DNA from: Alphaproteobacteria bacterium
GTDB lineage: Bacteria > Pseudomonadota > Alphaproteobacteria > Rs-D84
NCBI GenBank assembly: GCA_016927395.1
Contig: JAFGMU010000013.1
Location: 1-41,886, forward strand
Length of the DNA: 41,886 nt
Reading direction: 5' to 3'
Shown: piece by piece, positions 33,104-40,246 of the stretch
How the letters are laid out: every line of letters begins with the position of its first letter
Numbering within the stretch: the stretch's first letter is position 1
Notes under the pieces: model-generated
Told to the model about the DNA's origin: nothing
Seen by the model: only the letters and a program-made list of their open reading frames with translations
The model's database searches: none
Made by a program: the position numbers and the translations under genes

Positions 33104-34179
33104 TTAACTTCCCCGATATAAATTCCCATGTTAACTGCAATTTTTAATAATGGATCTTCTGGTGATACATATGCATCAGATGTTTCCATATTTGGAATGT
33201 TTGGATCACATACAATATCACCATTGTTAAAAAATTCTTCTAATGAAATAGTTTTACATTTTCCATTAATCATTGCTGTCATAACAAATGTTTCATTATT
33301 TGAAATTGCATCCAATGCACAATCAGCCATTTTTAATGCCAATAATCTATCCGTTGCAGTTGTATCGCCTGCCCTTTGAATATGTTCTGGATATGCTGTT
33401 CTGTTTATAACGCCAGCCGCACTTAGTGCACGTGAAATCATGTCAGCTGGTTTACCAGAATGACCACGTAATGAAATACCTTCGGATACCATGATAATTC
33501 CATAATCGCGCGGTTGATTTTTAATGTGCTTTACTAATTCATCAATATCAAATTTTATTTCAGGAATTAAAATCGCATCAGCCCCCATTGCCATACCTGC
33601 ATTTAATGCCAAATTTCCAGCCTCGCGCCCCATTGTTTGAACAATAAACCATCTGTGATGACTGCGAGCAGTCAACATTAACTGATCGCAATAACTGACC
33701 AACTGTTGTACAGCAGTTTCAAAACCGATTGTTCTGTCAGTCATTGGAATATCCATATCAATTGTTTTTGGAATACATATCAAAGATAAATCTGCATACA
33801 AATCGCGATTTTTATATGCCAATGATAAACTGCCGTTACCACCAATTAAAATTAATGCATCAAGTTTCAGTTTATCCAATGATTTTTTCAGTTTATTATT
33901 AAATTCTTCAAATTTTCCTGTTTTTGCAGCAGTTTCAAAATTTTGTGCCGCCGCATGACCATTACAAAGAAAACTGCCAGATAATCTTACATTTTCAATT
34001 GGTAATGTTTTAGAATCAAATTTTATGACTTTTGGTGTATCATGGCTCAGGCCGTCTGTACCGTCCAAAATCCCGATAATTTCCCATCCACGGCGCATAG
34101 CACCAAAATTTAAACGGTGTATTGCTGTATTTAGACCGGAACAATCCCCACCTGTTGTCATAATTCCAATTTTCTTCAT
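33100..34179 (-). CDS. 6-phosphofructokinase with atypical active site
   Basis: Phosphofructokinase of 359 residues, PfkA superfamily, converting fructose 6-phosphate to the 1,6-bisphosphate. The N-terminus KKIGIMTTGGDCSGLN matches the phosphate loop (GGDAPG in E. coli). IGGNGS (112-117) carries Asn115 where E. coli has Mg-binding Asp103. PKTIDMD (137-143) keeps catalytic Asp141 and Asp143, but Lys138 takes the Gly124 position, a PPi-type feature, while Gly116 is an ATP-type feature. His75 falls near Arg72. MGREAG and HIQRAGD are present. The phosphoryl donor cannot be decided from sequence. GGGGGA lies before the start; a promoter is divergent to the LysM gene. Confidence 0.9.
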   Translation of the reverse strand: MKKIGIMTTGGDCSGLNTAIHRLNFGAMRRGWEIIGILDGTDGLSHDTPKVIKFDSKTLPIENVRLSGSFLCNGHAAAQNFETAAKTGKFEEFNNKLKKSLDKLKLDALILIGGNGSLSLAYKNRDLYADLSLICIPKTIDMDIPMTDRTIGFETAVQQLVSYCDQLMLTARSHHRWFIVQTMGREAGNLALNAGMAMGADAILIPEIKFDIDELVKHIKNQPRDYGIIMVSEGISLRGHSGKPADMISRALSAAGVINRTAYPEHIQRAGDTTATDRLLALKMADCALDAISNNETFVMTAMINGKCKTISLEEFFNNGDIVCDPNIPNMETSDAYVSPEDPLLKIAVNMGIYIGEVK

Positions 34180-34205
34180 ATTTCCCCCGATTAATTTACT
34201 TTGGG

Positions 34206-34211
34206 ATTATA
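34206..34211 (-). promoter_or_regulatory. pfk promoter -10 element
   Basis: Extended -10 TGATATAAT on the minus strand, about 26 bases before the pfk ATG. The -35 is weak. Confidence 0.4.
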
Positions 34212-34222
34212 TCATAAATAAG

Positions 34223-34252
34223 TTGACAAAGAAATATTTTTTGTAATAATAT
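34223..34252 (+). promoter_or_regulatory. Promoter of the LysM protein
   Basis: TTGACA, 18-base spacer, TAATAT. GGAGA (34292-34296) precedes the ATG at 34303. It lies back to back with the pfk promoter. Confidence 0.65.
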
Positions 34253-34302
34253 TTGTCCAGAGGGGTATGAAGAGACAGTAAATAAATATTTGGAGAACAG
34301 GC

Positions 34303-35586
34303 ATGGCTGAAAAACGAGTTAAATCAACAAAAATTGGCAAAACAAAAATATCAACTGATGACATGATAGAGGGTGCAATTGCCCGCCAAAACACATGGAT
34401 GTCGCGTCGTCGTGATTTTGCAAAAAGATTTTTGAAAAAGCTTAATATTTTTGCACGTTCTTCTAACTCTGGCGAAAAGAAAGCACGCTTGGTTGCAAAA
34501 GAAGCCAGAAAATTAAATCGTGCTACAAAATCAACAAAGACTCGTAAATCTGGATTGATGGCATATTGGTTCCCTATTCTGTGTGCTGTTGTTGTTTTGG
34601 CTATTGGCGTATGGGTTGCGTTTATCCGTTCAGACATGAATGTTGTAAAAGAAAATGATGTGACTGTTGTTGTTCCATCTGTTCCAGAACCTGTTGTCCA
34701 GGAAGTTAAAAAAGAAACTGAAAAAACAACCGTAAAAAAAGTTGAAAAAACATCAGTTAAGAAAGTTGCAAAAAATTCAAAAAAAGACACTGTAAAAGTA
34801 GTCAGTGAAAAAGTAGTCCCAAGCTTTGATATCGTACGTATTCAACCTGATGGAAACATTGTTGTTGCTGGTCGTTGGTTGCCAAAGCAAAATGTATCTG
34901 TTGTGATGAATGATAAAGTTGTTGCAACTGAACACACTGATTTGAATGGTGAATTTGTTTATGCACCTACACATGCTTTCAAACCTGGTAATTATACAAT
35001 CGGTTTGATTGGTGCAAATTCTGATACAAAATCACAAGATAAAGTTTTTATATATATTTCAGAACGCGGTTATCAAAATTCTGTATCTTTGTTAATGACA
35101 AAAGACGGCAGCAAAGTTTTGCAATCACCGAAATTGGTTGATGGCGATTTGACTGTTTCAAAAATTGATTATTTAGAAAGCGGACGCATAGTTGTTACCG
35201 GGAACGCGTTGCCACGCCTGCGTGTATCTTTGACTTTGGATGATAAATATTTGGGTTTTGCACATGTGTCTGATTATAAATATTTTGGTCTGGGTGCAGA
35301 TGTTGGAAAATTGGAACCAGGCAAAGCATACAAACTGACAATTCGTTTGCATGATGGTCAGGGAAAAACAATATCAGAAATTGTTCAGAAATTTATAATG
35401 CCTGCTGCGACTGGATCTGATGATACATTCTATACAGTTCGTCGTGGTGATTGTTTGTGGATTATTGCCAGAAACTTTATGCGCCAGGGTATTCTGTTCA
35501 GTATCATTGCCCAGGAAAATAATATTAAAAATCCTGATTTGATATTTCCAAAACAAAATCTGAAAATACCAGTGAAAGGTAAATAA
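34303..35586 (+). CDS. Membrane-anchored LysM-domain protein
   Basis: A 427-residue protein. A basic cytoplasmic region (1-83, Lys/Arg-rich) precedes one transmembrane segment (about 84-108, YWFPILCAVVVLAIGVWVAF). A Lys/Val/Glu-rich linker follows (115-170), then two Ig-like or beta-sandwich segments (IQPDGNIVVAGRWLPKQNVSV and SKIDYLESGRIVVTGNALPRLRV) that look like repeats. The C-terminal LysM domain (YTVRRGDCLWIIARNFM...LIFPKQNLKIP) binds peptidoglycan. Such proteins are known in alphaproteobacteria as LysM peptidoglycan-binding proteins. A small ORF overlaps its stop. Confidence 0.88.
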   Translation: MAEKRVKSTKIGKTKISTDDMIEGAIARQNTWMSRRRDFAKRFLKKLNIFARSSNSGEKKARLVAKEARKLNRATKSTKTRKSGLMAYWFPILCAVVVLAIGVWVAFIRSDMNVVKENDVTVVVPSVPEPVVQEVKKETEKTTVKKVEKTSVKKVAKNSKKDTVKVVSEKVVPSFDIVRIQPDGNIVVAGRWLPKQNVSVVMNDKVVATEHTDLNGEFVYAPTHAFKPGNYTIGLIGANSDTKSQDKVFIYISERGYQNSVSLLMTKDGSKVLQSPKLVDGDLTVSKIDYLESGRIVVTGNALPRLRVSLTLDDKYLGFAHVSDYKYFGLGADVGKLEPGKAYKLTIRLHDGQGKTISEIVQKFIMPAATGSDDTFYTVRRGDCLWIIARNFMRQGILFSIIAQENNIKNPDLIFPKQNLKIPVKGK

Positions 35587-35846
35587 TGAACGAAAATCGT
35601 CGCAGACTTATGCAGGAAGCAAAAGAACGCAACCGTAAAAGTGGTAGTAATTGTGACGAATTTGTATCAATACTTAATGATTTAATAAAGCAAACAGCTG
35701 GAATCCCTATATTAAGCACCAGAAACCAGATAATACAAGAAATTAATAAATTAATAAAACAAATAGGTTTTACAGGGGTTAGCACAAGCACACAAAAAGC
35801 AATAGAAAAATTAAAATTAAGAATATTAAATGCAAAAAGTAAGTAA
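35586..35846 (+). CDS. Small basic protein, 86 aa
   Basis: No family recognised. A basic, helical protein (MNENRRRLMQEAKERNRKSG at the start) with one Cys and no membrane segment. The ATG overlaps the stop of the LysM gene (TAATG), with GAAAGG upstream, so it is translationally coupled. The terminator follows its stop. Function unknown. Confidence 0.7.
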   Translation: MNENRRRLMQEAKERNRKSGSNCDEFVSILNDLIKQTAGIPILSTRNQIIQEINKLIKQIGFTGVSTSTQKAIEKLKLRILNAKSK

Positions 35847-35872
35847 AAACACAGCAAAATGCTGTGTTTTTT
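35846..35872. terminator. Bidirectional terminator, 86-aa gene and tRNA-Gly
   Basis: AAAACACAGC stem with an AAA loop and GCTGTGTTTTTT. On the minus strand the same stem is followed by T-rich sequence four bases past the tRNA CCA end. Confidence 0.8.
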
Positions 35873-35875
35873 GTT

Positions 35876-35949
35876 TGGTGCGGGCGAAGGGAATCGAACC
35901 CTCACCTTCGGCTTGGGAAGCCAGCGTTCTACCACTATACTACGCCCGC
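35876..35949 (-). tRNA. tRNA-Gly(CCC)
   Basis: A 74-nt tRNA on the minus strand. Acceptor GCGGGCG pairs with CGCCCGC; the T arm is GAGGGTTCGATTCCC-type; the CCA end is encoded. The anticodon loop TTCCCAA gives anticodon CCC, as in E. coli glyU, which reads GGG. The anticodon stem (CTGGC/GCCGA) has one C-A mismatch and a G-T pair at its top. The acceptor and T arms match E. coli tRNA-Gly(CCC) closely. Confidence 0.93.
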
Positions 35950-35999
35950 GATAATTCTGACGATTTTATAACTGGTAATATCAAAAGTCCAGAATTTAT

Positions 36000-36028
36000 T
36001 TGACTTTCCGATATTTATAATGCATAAT
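36000..36028 (+). promoter_or_regulatory. Promoter of the rpsP operon
   Basis: TTGACT, 17-base spacer, CATAAT. Transcription from about 36035 gives a leader of about 117 bases. TATAAT at 36016-36021 is too close to the -35 to pair with it. Confidence 0.5.
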
Positions 36029-36034
36029 TGCCCT

Positions 36035-36151
36035 GCAAATCCCCAAAGATTGCTATCATTGGACTCTGGACGCGGTATGCGTATCGGAACATCAACTGGC
36101 GAGTTTTCGCTCTTGATGGTGGGTTTACGTCGTATAAAAAAAGGAAAAAAT
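36035..36151 (+). other. Structured leader upstream of rpsP operon
   Basis: GC-richer than its surroundings and able to fold. ACGC-GGTAT-GCGT forms a small stem (36070-36082). CATCAA (36090-36095) pairs with TTGATG (36113-36118) around GCGA-GTTT-TCGC (36099-36110). It could be an autoregulatory leader or a small RNA; I do not recognise the fold. Confidence 0.4.
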
Positions 36152-36379
36152 ATGATAATTGTTGGATCGGGTAGTAATTCATCAAAAGAATACTTTGCAA
36201 AAAGGGTTGAAGAAGTTTCTGGTATCTCAGTTGGTGTTGTAAGTATGGGTCATTCTAGTTCTGAAATCAATACATCTGTGGTCAGCACAAATCATAATGG
36301 TCATAATAACGCAGCTTATTTTGTGACCGACGAAAATCTTAAAAAATACTTGGAATTAACAAAACAAAAAACTAAATAA
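36152..36379 (+). CDS. Small protein of unknown function, 75 aa
   Basis: No family recognised. Starts at the ATG at 36152 with AAGGA six bases upstream; the frame is open back to 36020 but the promoter lies there. It begins MIIVGSGSNSSKEYFAKRVE and has a Ser/Asn/His-rich centre with three His in a HNGHNN-like stretch. It is 14 bases before rpsP and presumably co-transcribed. No membrane segments. Function unknown. Confidence 0.65.
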   Translation: MIIVGSGSNSSKEYFAKRVEEVSGISVGVVSMGHSSSEINTSVVSTNHNGHNNAAYFVTDENLKKYLELTKQKTK

Positions 36380-36393
36380 AAAAAGGAAAAAAA

Positions 36394-36873
36394 ATGGCAA
36401 CAGTTATACGTTTGGCAAGATTTGGCGCAAAAAAACGCCCTTATTACCACATTGTGGTTACAGATTCACGTAATGCACGTAATTCTGGAAATATTTTGGA
36501 AACAGTTGGTAAATACGATCCAATGCAACCAAAAGGCGATGAAAAACGCGTTATCTTGAAAATAGATGCAATCAAAGCTTGGATGTCCAAAGGTGCAAAA
36601 CCATCTGACCGAGTTTATAAATTCTTGGCTAATGCTGGTTTGTTGGCTAAAAAAGAAGCCCCAGTTCAGACCAAGAAACATTTGCAATCTGAAAAAACAC
36701 AGATGAAAATCAAAGACAAAGCTGATAAATTGGCAAAAATCGAAGCTGAAAAAGCAGCCGCAGAAGCTGCAGCCAAAGCTGCAACAGAAGCACCTGCTGA
36801 AACACCAGCAGAACCAGTTGCAGAAGAAGTTGCTGCACCAGCTGCAGAAGCAGAAGCAACAGCTGCTGAATAA
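36394..36873 (+). CDS. rpsP: Ribosomal protein S16
   Basis: Small-subunit protein, 159 residues. The first 80 are S16 proper (VIRLARFGAKKRPYYHIVV, SRNARNSGNILETVGKYDP). The rest is a Lys then Ala/Glu-rich tail of about 75 residues, as seen in many alphaproteobacteria. AAAAAGGA precedes the ATG. Heads the rpsP-rimM-trmD-rplS order, here with an extra ORF. Confidence 0.97.
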   Translation: MATVIRLARFGAKKRPYYHIVVTDSRNARNSGNILETVGKYDPMQPKGDEKRVILKIDAIKAWMSKGAKPSDRVYKFLANAGLLAKKEAPVQTKKHLQSEKTQMKIKDKADKLAKIEAEKAAAEAAAKAATEAPAETPAEPVAEEVAAPAAEAEATAAE

Positions 36874-36889
36874 TTTTGTTGAACTTAAT

Positions 36890-36935
36890 CGGACACTTGT
36901 TTTATTTTATGTATGAAAACAGTGTCCGTTTAATT
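36890..36935 (+). terminator. Hairpin between rpsP and rimM
   Basis: CGGACACT pairs with AGTGTCCG, extended by TTTT/AAAA, around a ten-base AT-rich loop, followed by TTTAATTATT. A weak terminator or attenuator that would lower rimM and trmD relative to S16. Confidence 0.45.
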
Positions 36936-36942
36936 ATTAAAT

Positions 36943-37386
36943 ATGTCTGAAAATTTAAAAATCTTAGTTGGAAAAATTGTTGCCCCCCAGGGGCTGCGTG
37001 GCGAAGTTCGCGTCCAGACTTTTACATCGGATCCATCAGATCTTAAAAATTTAAAAATAGAAAATATGAATTTACAGTTCATAAGATCTGCAGGAACAGA
37101 TGTTGCTATTTGCAAAATATATGGTATAAATGACAGGAACGATGCAGAAAAATTGCGTGGGACAGAATTGTTTATTGATCGCCAGTCCCTGCCCGAATTG
37201 CCCCAAGGCGAATATTATCAGACTGATTTAATAGGTATGACAGTTATGGTTTCTGGTAAAGAAATCGGAAAGGTATCATCAATTCAAAACTTTGGTGCTG
37301 GTGATATTTTGGAACTTGAATCTGGTGAAATGATTTCTTTTATTGGCGCAGACGTGAATTTAAAAAAAGGTATAATCAGTATCTGA
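36943..37386 (+). CDS. rimM: Ribosome maturation factor RimM
   Basis: 30S maturation factor that binds S19, 147 residues. The N-terminal domain (LVGKIVAPQGLRGEVRVQTFTSDPSDL) is typical and is followed by a PRC-barrel (ELPQGEYYQTDLIGMTVM). The end at GADVNLKKGIISI lacks the usual 20-30 C-terminal residues. No strong ribosome binding site is seen. It follows rpsP at the expected place, behind a hairpin. Confidence 0.95.
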   Translation: MSENLKILVGKIVAPQGLRGEVRVQTFTSDPSDLKNLKIENMNLQFIRSAGTDVAICKIYGINDRNDAEKLRGTELFIDRQSLPELPQGEYYQTDLIGMTVMVSGKEIGKVSSIQNFGAGDILELESGEMISFIGADVNLKKGIISI

Positions 37387-37437
37387 ATTGAAATAAATTA
37401 GTTGAGAATGTTATAAACCAAAAAAAAGGATATTAAC

Positions 37438-37719
37438 ATGCCAAAAATTATATCAGTTCATTCATGGGAATCCACACAATTTCAATTTGAAATATTCAAT
37501 TTGGAAACAGACCAGGGTAGTATGAAAATATATGCACCCCAGCTTATCACCGAAAAAGAAAGCGTAGTTGAAGGGAATTATATATTTTTCTGTAATCAAG
37601 TTTGTAAAAAATCTGGTGGTAAAATTTGCACAGAACACCCATTGTTAAAAAACAGAAAGTGCAGCGGACAATTTTTCTATATTCTTGAAGAAAATATTTT
37701 GAACAGTAAACAAAAATGA
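37438..37719 (+). CDS. Small Cys-rich protein between rimM and trmD
   Basis: No family recognised. 93 residues, no signal peptide. The middle has CNQVCKKSGGKICTEH and a later RKC (residues about 52-77); four Cys and one His could bind zinc. AAAAAAAGGA lies upstream. It overlaps trmD by four bases (ATGA), so it is coupled to it. It interrupts the usual rimM-trmD order. Function unknown. Confidence 0.75.
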   Translation: MPKIISVHSWESTQFQFEIFNLETDQGSMKIYAPQLITEKESVVEGNYIFFCNQVCKKSGGKICTEHPLLKNRKCSGQFFYILEENILNSKQK

Positions 37720-38405
37720 ATTTTAATATATTGACTATTTTTCCAGAAATGTTTCCCGGTACGTTATCCGGTGGTGTTGTTGGACGCGCATTGGAAAACA
37801 AAATATGGTCATTTAACGCAATAAACATTCGTGACTTTGCAGCAGATAATTATGGCAGTGTTGATGATTCACAGTTTGGTGGTGGTGCGGGCCAAGTAAT
37901 GTTACCAGATGTTCTGGGTTCTGCAATTGACAGTATTCCGCATAAAAAACGCGGTAAAATCGTATATTTTTCGCCCCGTGGTGTTGTTTGGAATCAGTCG
38001 TTGGCACGTGAGTTTGTAAAAAATTCCAGTGATTTTACGTTAATTTGTGGAAGATACGAAGGAATTGATGAGCGTATCATCGAAGAATATGATATAATGG
38101 AAATATCTATTGGCGACTATATTCTGTCCGGCGGTGAAATTGCCGCGCAGGTTTTTATTGACAGTTTGGTTCGTCTGATGGATAATGTGGTCCATGGCGG
38201 ATTGGAAACGACCGTAAATGAAAGTTTTGAAATCGGGGGGTTGGAATGGCCGTTGTATACCCGCCCGTCAGTATGGCGTGGACGAAATGTCCCAGAAGTC
38301 CTGCTGTCTGGTCATCACGGCAACATAGAAAGATGGCGGAAACAAAAATCGGACGAAATAACAAAAGAACGTCGTCCGGAATTGCTTAAAAAACAAGGAA
38401 AGTAA
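37716..38405 (+). CDS. trmD: tRNA m1G37 methyltransferase TrmD
   Basis: SPOUT-family enzyme that methylates G37 in tRNAs, preventing frameshifts. 229 residues. Signatures: NILTIFPEMFPGTLSGGVVGRAL at the start, GGGAGQVMLPDV, YFSPRGVVWNQSLA, ICGRYEGIDERI, ISIGDYILSGGE. The C-terminal domain ends EVLLSGHHGNIERWRKQ. The start is the ATG overlapping the previous stop. Essential gene; identification secure. Confidence 0.98.
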   Translation: MNFNILTIFPEMFPGTLSGGVVGRALENKIWSFNAINIRDFAADNYGSVDDSQFGGGAGQVMLPDVLGSAIDSIPHKKRGKIVYFSPRGVVWNQSLAREFVKNSSDFTLICGRYEGIDERIIEEYDIMEISIGDYILSGGEIAAQVFIDSLVRLMDNVVHGGLETTVNESFEIGGLEWPLYTRPSVWRGRNVPEVLLSGHHGNIERWRKQKSDEITKERRPELLKKQGK

Positions 38406-38408
38406 AAA

Positions 38409-38798
38409 ATGAGCATAATTAAAAAAATAGAAGAAAAACAAATTAAAAAACTGACTGAAAACAAAAAAATCCCAGATTTCAAATCAGGTGATACTTTGAA
38501 AGTTCACGTAAAAATCAAAGATGGTGATAAATTCCGTATTCAGATTTTCGAAGGTGTTGTTATCGCACGTGATGGATCTGGTTCAAATGCATCGTTTACT
38601 GTACGTCGTGAATCATACGGTGTTGGTGTAGAACGCAAGTTCCCATTGTACAGCCCTTCGATTGAAAAAATCGAAAAAACACGTATTGGTAAAGTTCGTC
38701 GTTCAAAATTATTCTTCCTGCGCAGACTGTCTGGTAAAAAGGCACGTATCGTTGAAGATTTGGCGGCTGCTTCTGCTGAAAAAAATTCAGCAAAATAA
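38409..38798 (+). CDS. rplS: Ribosomal protein L19
   Basis: Large-subunit protein at the subunit interface, 129 residues. [28 protein letters not shown] and [17 protein letters not shown] are characteristic. Four bases after trmD; ends the ribosomal set. Confidence 0.97.
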   Translation: MSIIKKIEEKQIKKLTENKKIPDFKSGDTLKVHVKIKDGDKFRIQIFEGVVIARDGSGSNASFTVRRESYGVGVERKFPLYSPSIEKIEKTRIGKVRRSKLFFLRRLSGKKARIVEDLAAASAEKNSAK

Positions 38799-38820
38799 TA
38801 AAAATATTGGGGTACAAAAA

Positions 38821-39183
38821 ATGAAAATTGCTAAATACATTTTTTTATTGTTTGTGCCCCTGTTCTTTTTGTCTGGTATGTCAGCAGCAAATGCATATAT
38901 CGACAAGAAAACAGCAGTTATAAAAATTATGAACAAAGCTGCTGGAAAATCTCAGACTATAAATCTTACTGTTGGTAAGCATACAGAATACGAAAAATTA
39001 AATTTATTGGTTCGTACTTGTAAACAGACAGACCCTTTTCAACCCGAAGATTTTTTTATGTTCATAGAGATATCTAAAAATTCCGAGGGAAAAATTTTCA
39101 GCAATTGGATGAGTCGTAATGACCCAGGTAAAAGTCCATTGCAAAATGCGGATTATGATTTATGGTTAGTAAAGTGTGAGTGA
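38821..39183 (+). CDS. DUF2155 secreted protein
   Basis: 120 residues. The signal peptide ends near residue 24 (FFLSGMSAANA). The mature part fits DUF2155, an alphaproteobacterial family: KSQTINLTVGKHTEY, LLVRTCKQTDPFQPED, FSNWMSRNDPGKSPLQNADYDLWLVKC, with paired Cys. GGGG lies about eight bases upstream of the ATG. Role unknown; periplasmic. The following gene starts eight bases later. Confidence 0.85.
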   Translation: MKIAKYIFLLFVPLFFLSGMSAANAYIDKKTAVIKIMNKAAGKSQTINLTVGKHTEYEKLNLLVRTCKQTDPFQPEDFFMFIEISKNSEGKIFSNWMSRNDPGKSPLQNADYDLWLVKCE

Positions 39184-39190
39184 GGATGAT

Positions 39191-39496
39191 ATGGATGCTT
39201 TTAAAAAACATTTGAAATTAGTTATTGGAATAGCAGTTTTGATTTTGGTTTCTGTTGGGTTCTTTTTTTATCACAAAGCCAGCAATTTAGAAAATGACAG
39301 TATGCGTCATTGGACATCAGCATCGATTGAACGTCGAAGCGCTGCGGTTAAAATTCTAACAGGTACCGAAGATAACAATGGTCTTATGGTAAAATGTTTG
39401 GATAAAGTTTCTTCTTTGCCTAATTCTGCTGATATGACTGTTCGTGATGCGGCTTCGCTTTGCTTTATGGGCATTCAATTAAAAGATAATATCTAG
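39191..39496 (+). CDS. Small single-pass membrane protein, 101 aa
   Basis: No family recognised. ATG at 39191 with GAGG six bases upstream; a GTG at 39176 overlaps the previous stop and is less likely. One transmembrane segment (about 8-28, LVIGIAVLILVSVGFFFYH) and a soluble part outside (SIERRSAAVKILTG, two Cys). Likely in operon with DUF2155. Confidence 0.7.
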   Translation: MDAFKKHLKLVIGIAVLILVSVGFFFYHKASNLENDSMRHWTSASIERRSAAVKILTGTEDNNGLMVKCLDKVSSLPNSADMTVRDAASLCFMGIQLKDNI

Positions 39497-39535
39497 AAAT
39501 TATCAACCTGCAAAAAAATAAACAGAGGCAGGAAT

Positions 39536-40246
39536 TTGATAAACAAAAAATATTTAATTTTTTTAATATGTTTTGTATCACTTTTTTTCACAAATGCGCG
39601 TGCACATAGTTGTGAATATATTGGTTGTGAGTACTTGGGTGCAAAATATGTATTGAATCCACTGGGTGAAGAATTTGCACCGGATACAGACCCCTTGATT
39701 CGTGAAGATGCGTTTGATTGTGTAACATTTGTTGAAACATCTATGGCTGCTGGTGATGAAAAATCGTTAAAAAACATCAGATATAAAAATGGAAAAGTTG
39801 GCTTTTTAAACAGAAACCATTTTATTGAAACTGATTGGTTAAAAAACAATTCGAATTTGATAAAAAATGTTACAAGTTCTTTTGGTAAAACAAAAATAAG
39901 AAAGGTTACTATTGATAAAGAAAATTGGCTTAAAAAGATTCATAAAATTGTTTTCATTACACCAATAGTTAAAACAGAACTGGAATACATACCTTATTCT
40001 GAAATAAAAAACATAAAAACTGATAAATCTTTGATTGTTGTATTTGTAATGGATAATCCAAAAATTCATGCTAAAATAGGTACTGATTTGGCAATATCTC
40101 ATATTGGATTTTTATTACCGAATGGAATATTGCGCCACGCATCTTCGGACAAAAATATAGTTACAGATGTAGACTTTGTAAAATATATCAATGCACGTAA
40201 AAAGAATAAAAAGAATTTGGGCATCGCCCTGTATGAAATAAAATGA
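39536..40246 (+). CDS. DUF1460 amidase-like secreted protein, TTG start
   Basis: 236 residues. Starts at TTG 39536 (GAGG upstream); there is no nearby in-frame ATG. The signal peptide ends near residue 23 (FFTNARA). DUF1460, in the NlpC/P60-like superfamily with N-acetylmuramoyl-L-alanine amidase or endopeptidase activity: PDTDPLIREDAFDCVTFVET gives catalytic Cys62, and ISHIGFLLPNG with His189 gives the histidine; LRHASS (His201) follows. It acts on peptidoglycan in the periplasm, by family. It overlaps tsaD by four bases (ATGA). Confidence 0.85.
   Translation: MINKKYLIFLICFVSLFFTNARAHSCEYIGCEYLGAKYVLNPLGEEFAPDTDPLIREDAFDCVTFVETSMAAGDEKSLKNIRYKNGKVGFLNRNHFIETDWLKNNSNLIKNVTSSFGKTKIRKVTIDKENWLKKIHKIVFITPIVKTELEYIPYSEIKNIKTDKSLIVVFVMDNPKIHAKIGTDLAISHIGFLLPNGILRHASSDKNIVTDVDFVKYINARKKNKKNLGIALYEIK

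Noticed and set aside
36020-36151. An extended start for the 75-aa ORF at 36020
   Set aside because: It overlaps the -10 region of the best promoter and lacks a ribosome binding site; the ATG at 36152 has AAGGA.
36152-36379. Ribose-phosphate pyrophosphokinase fragment
   Set aside because: Only a vague similarity at the start; no PRPP-binding motif, and too short.
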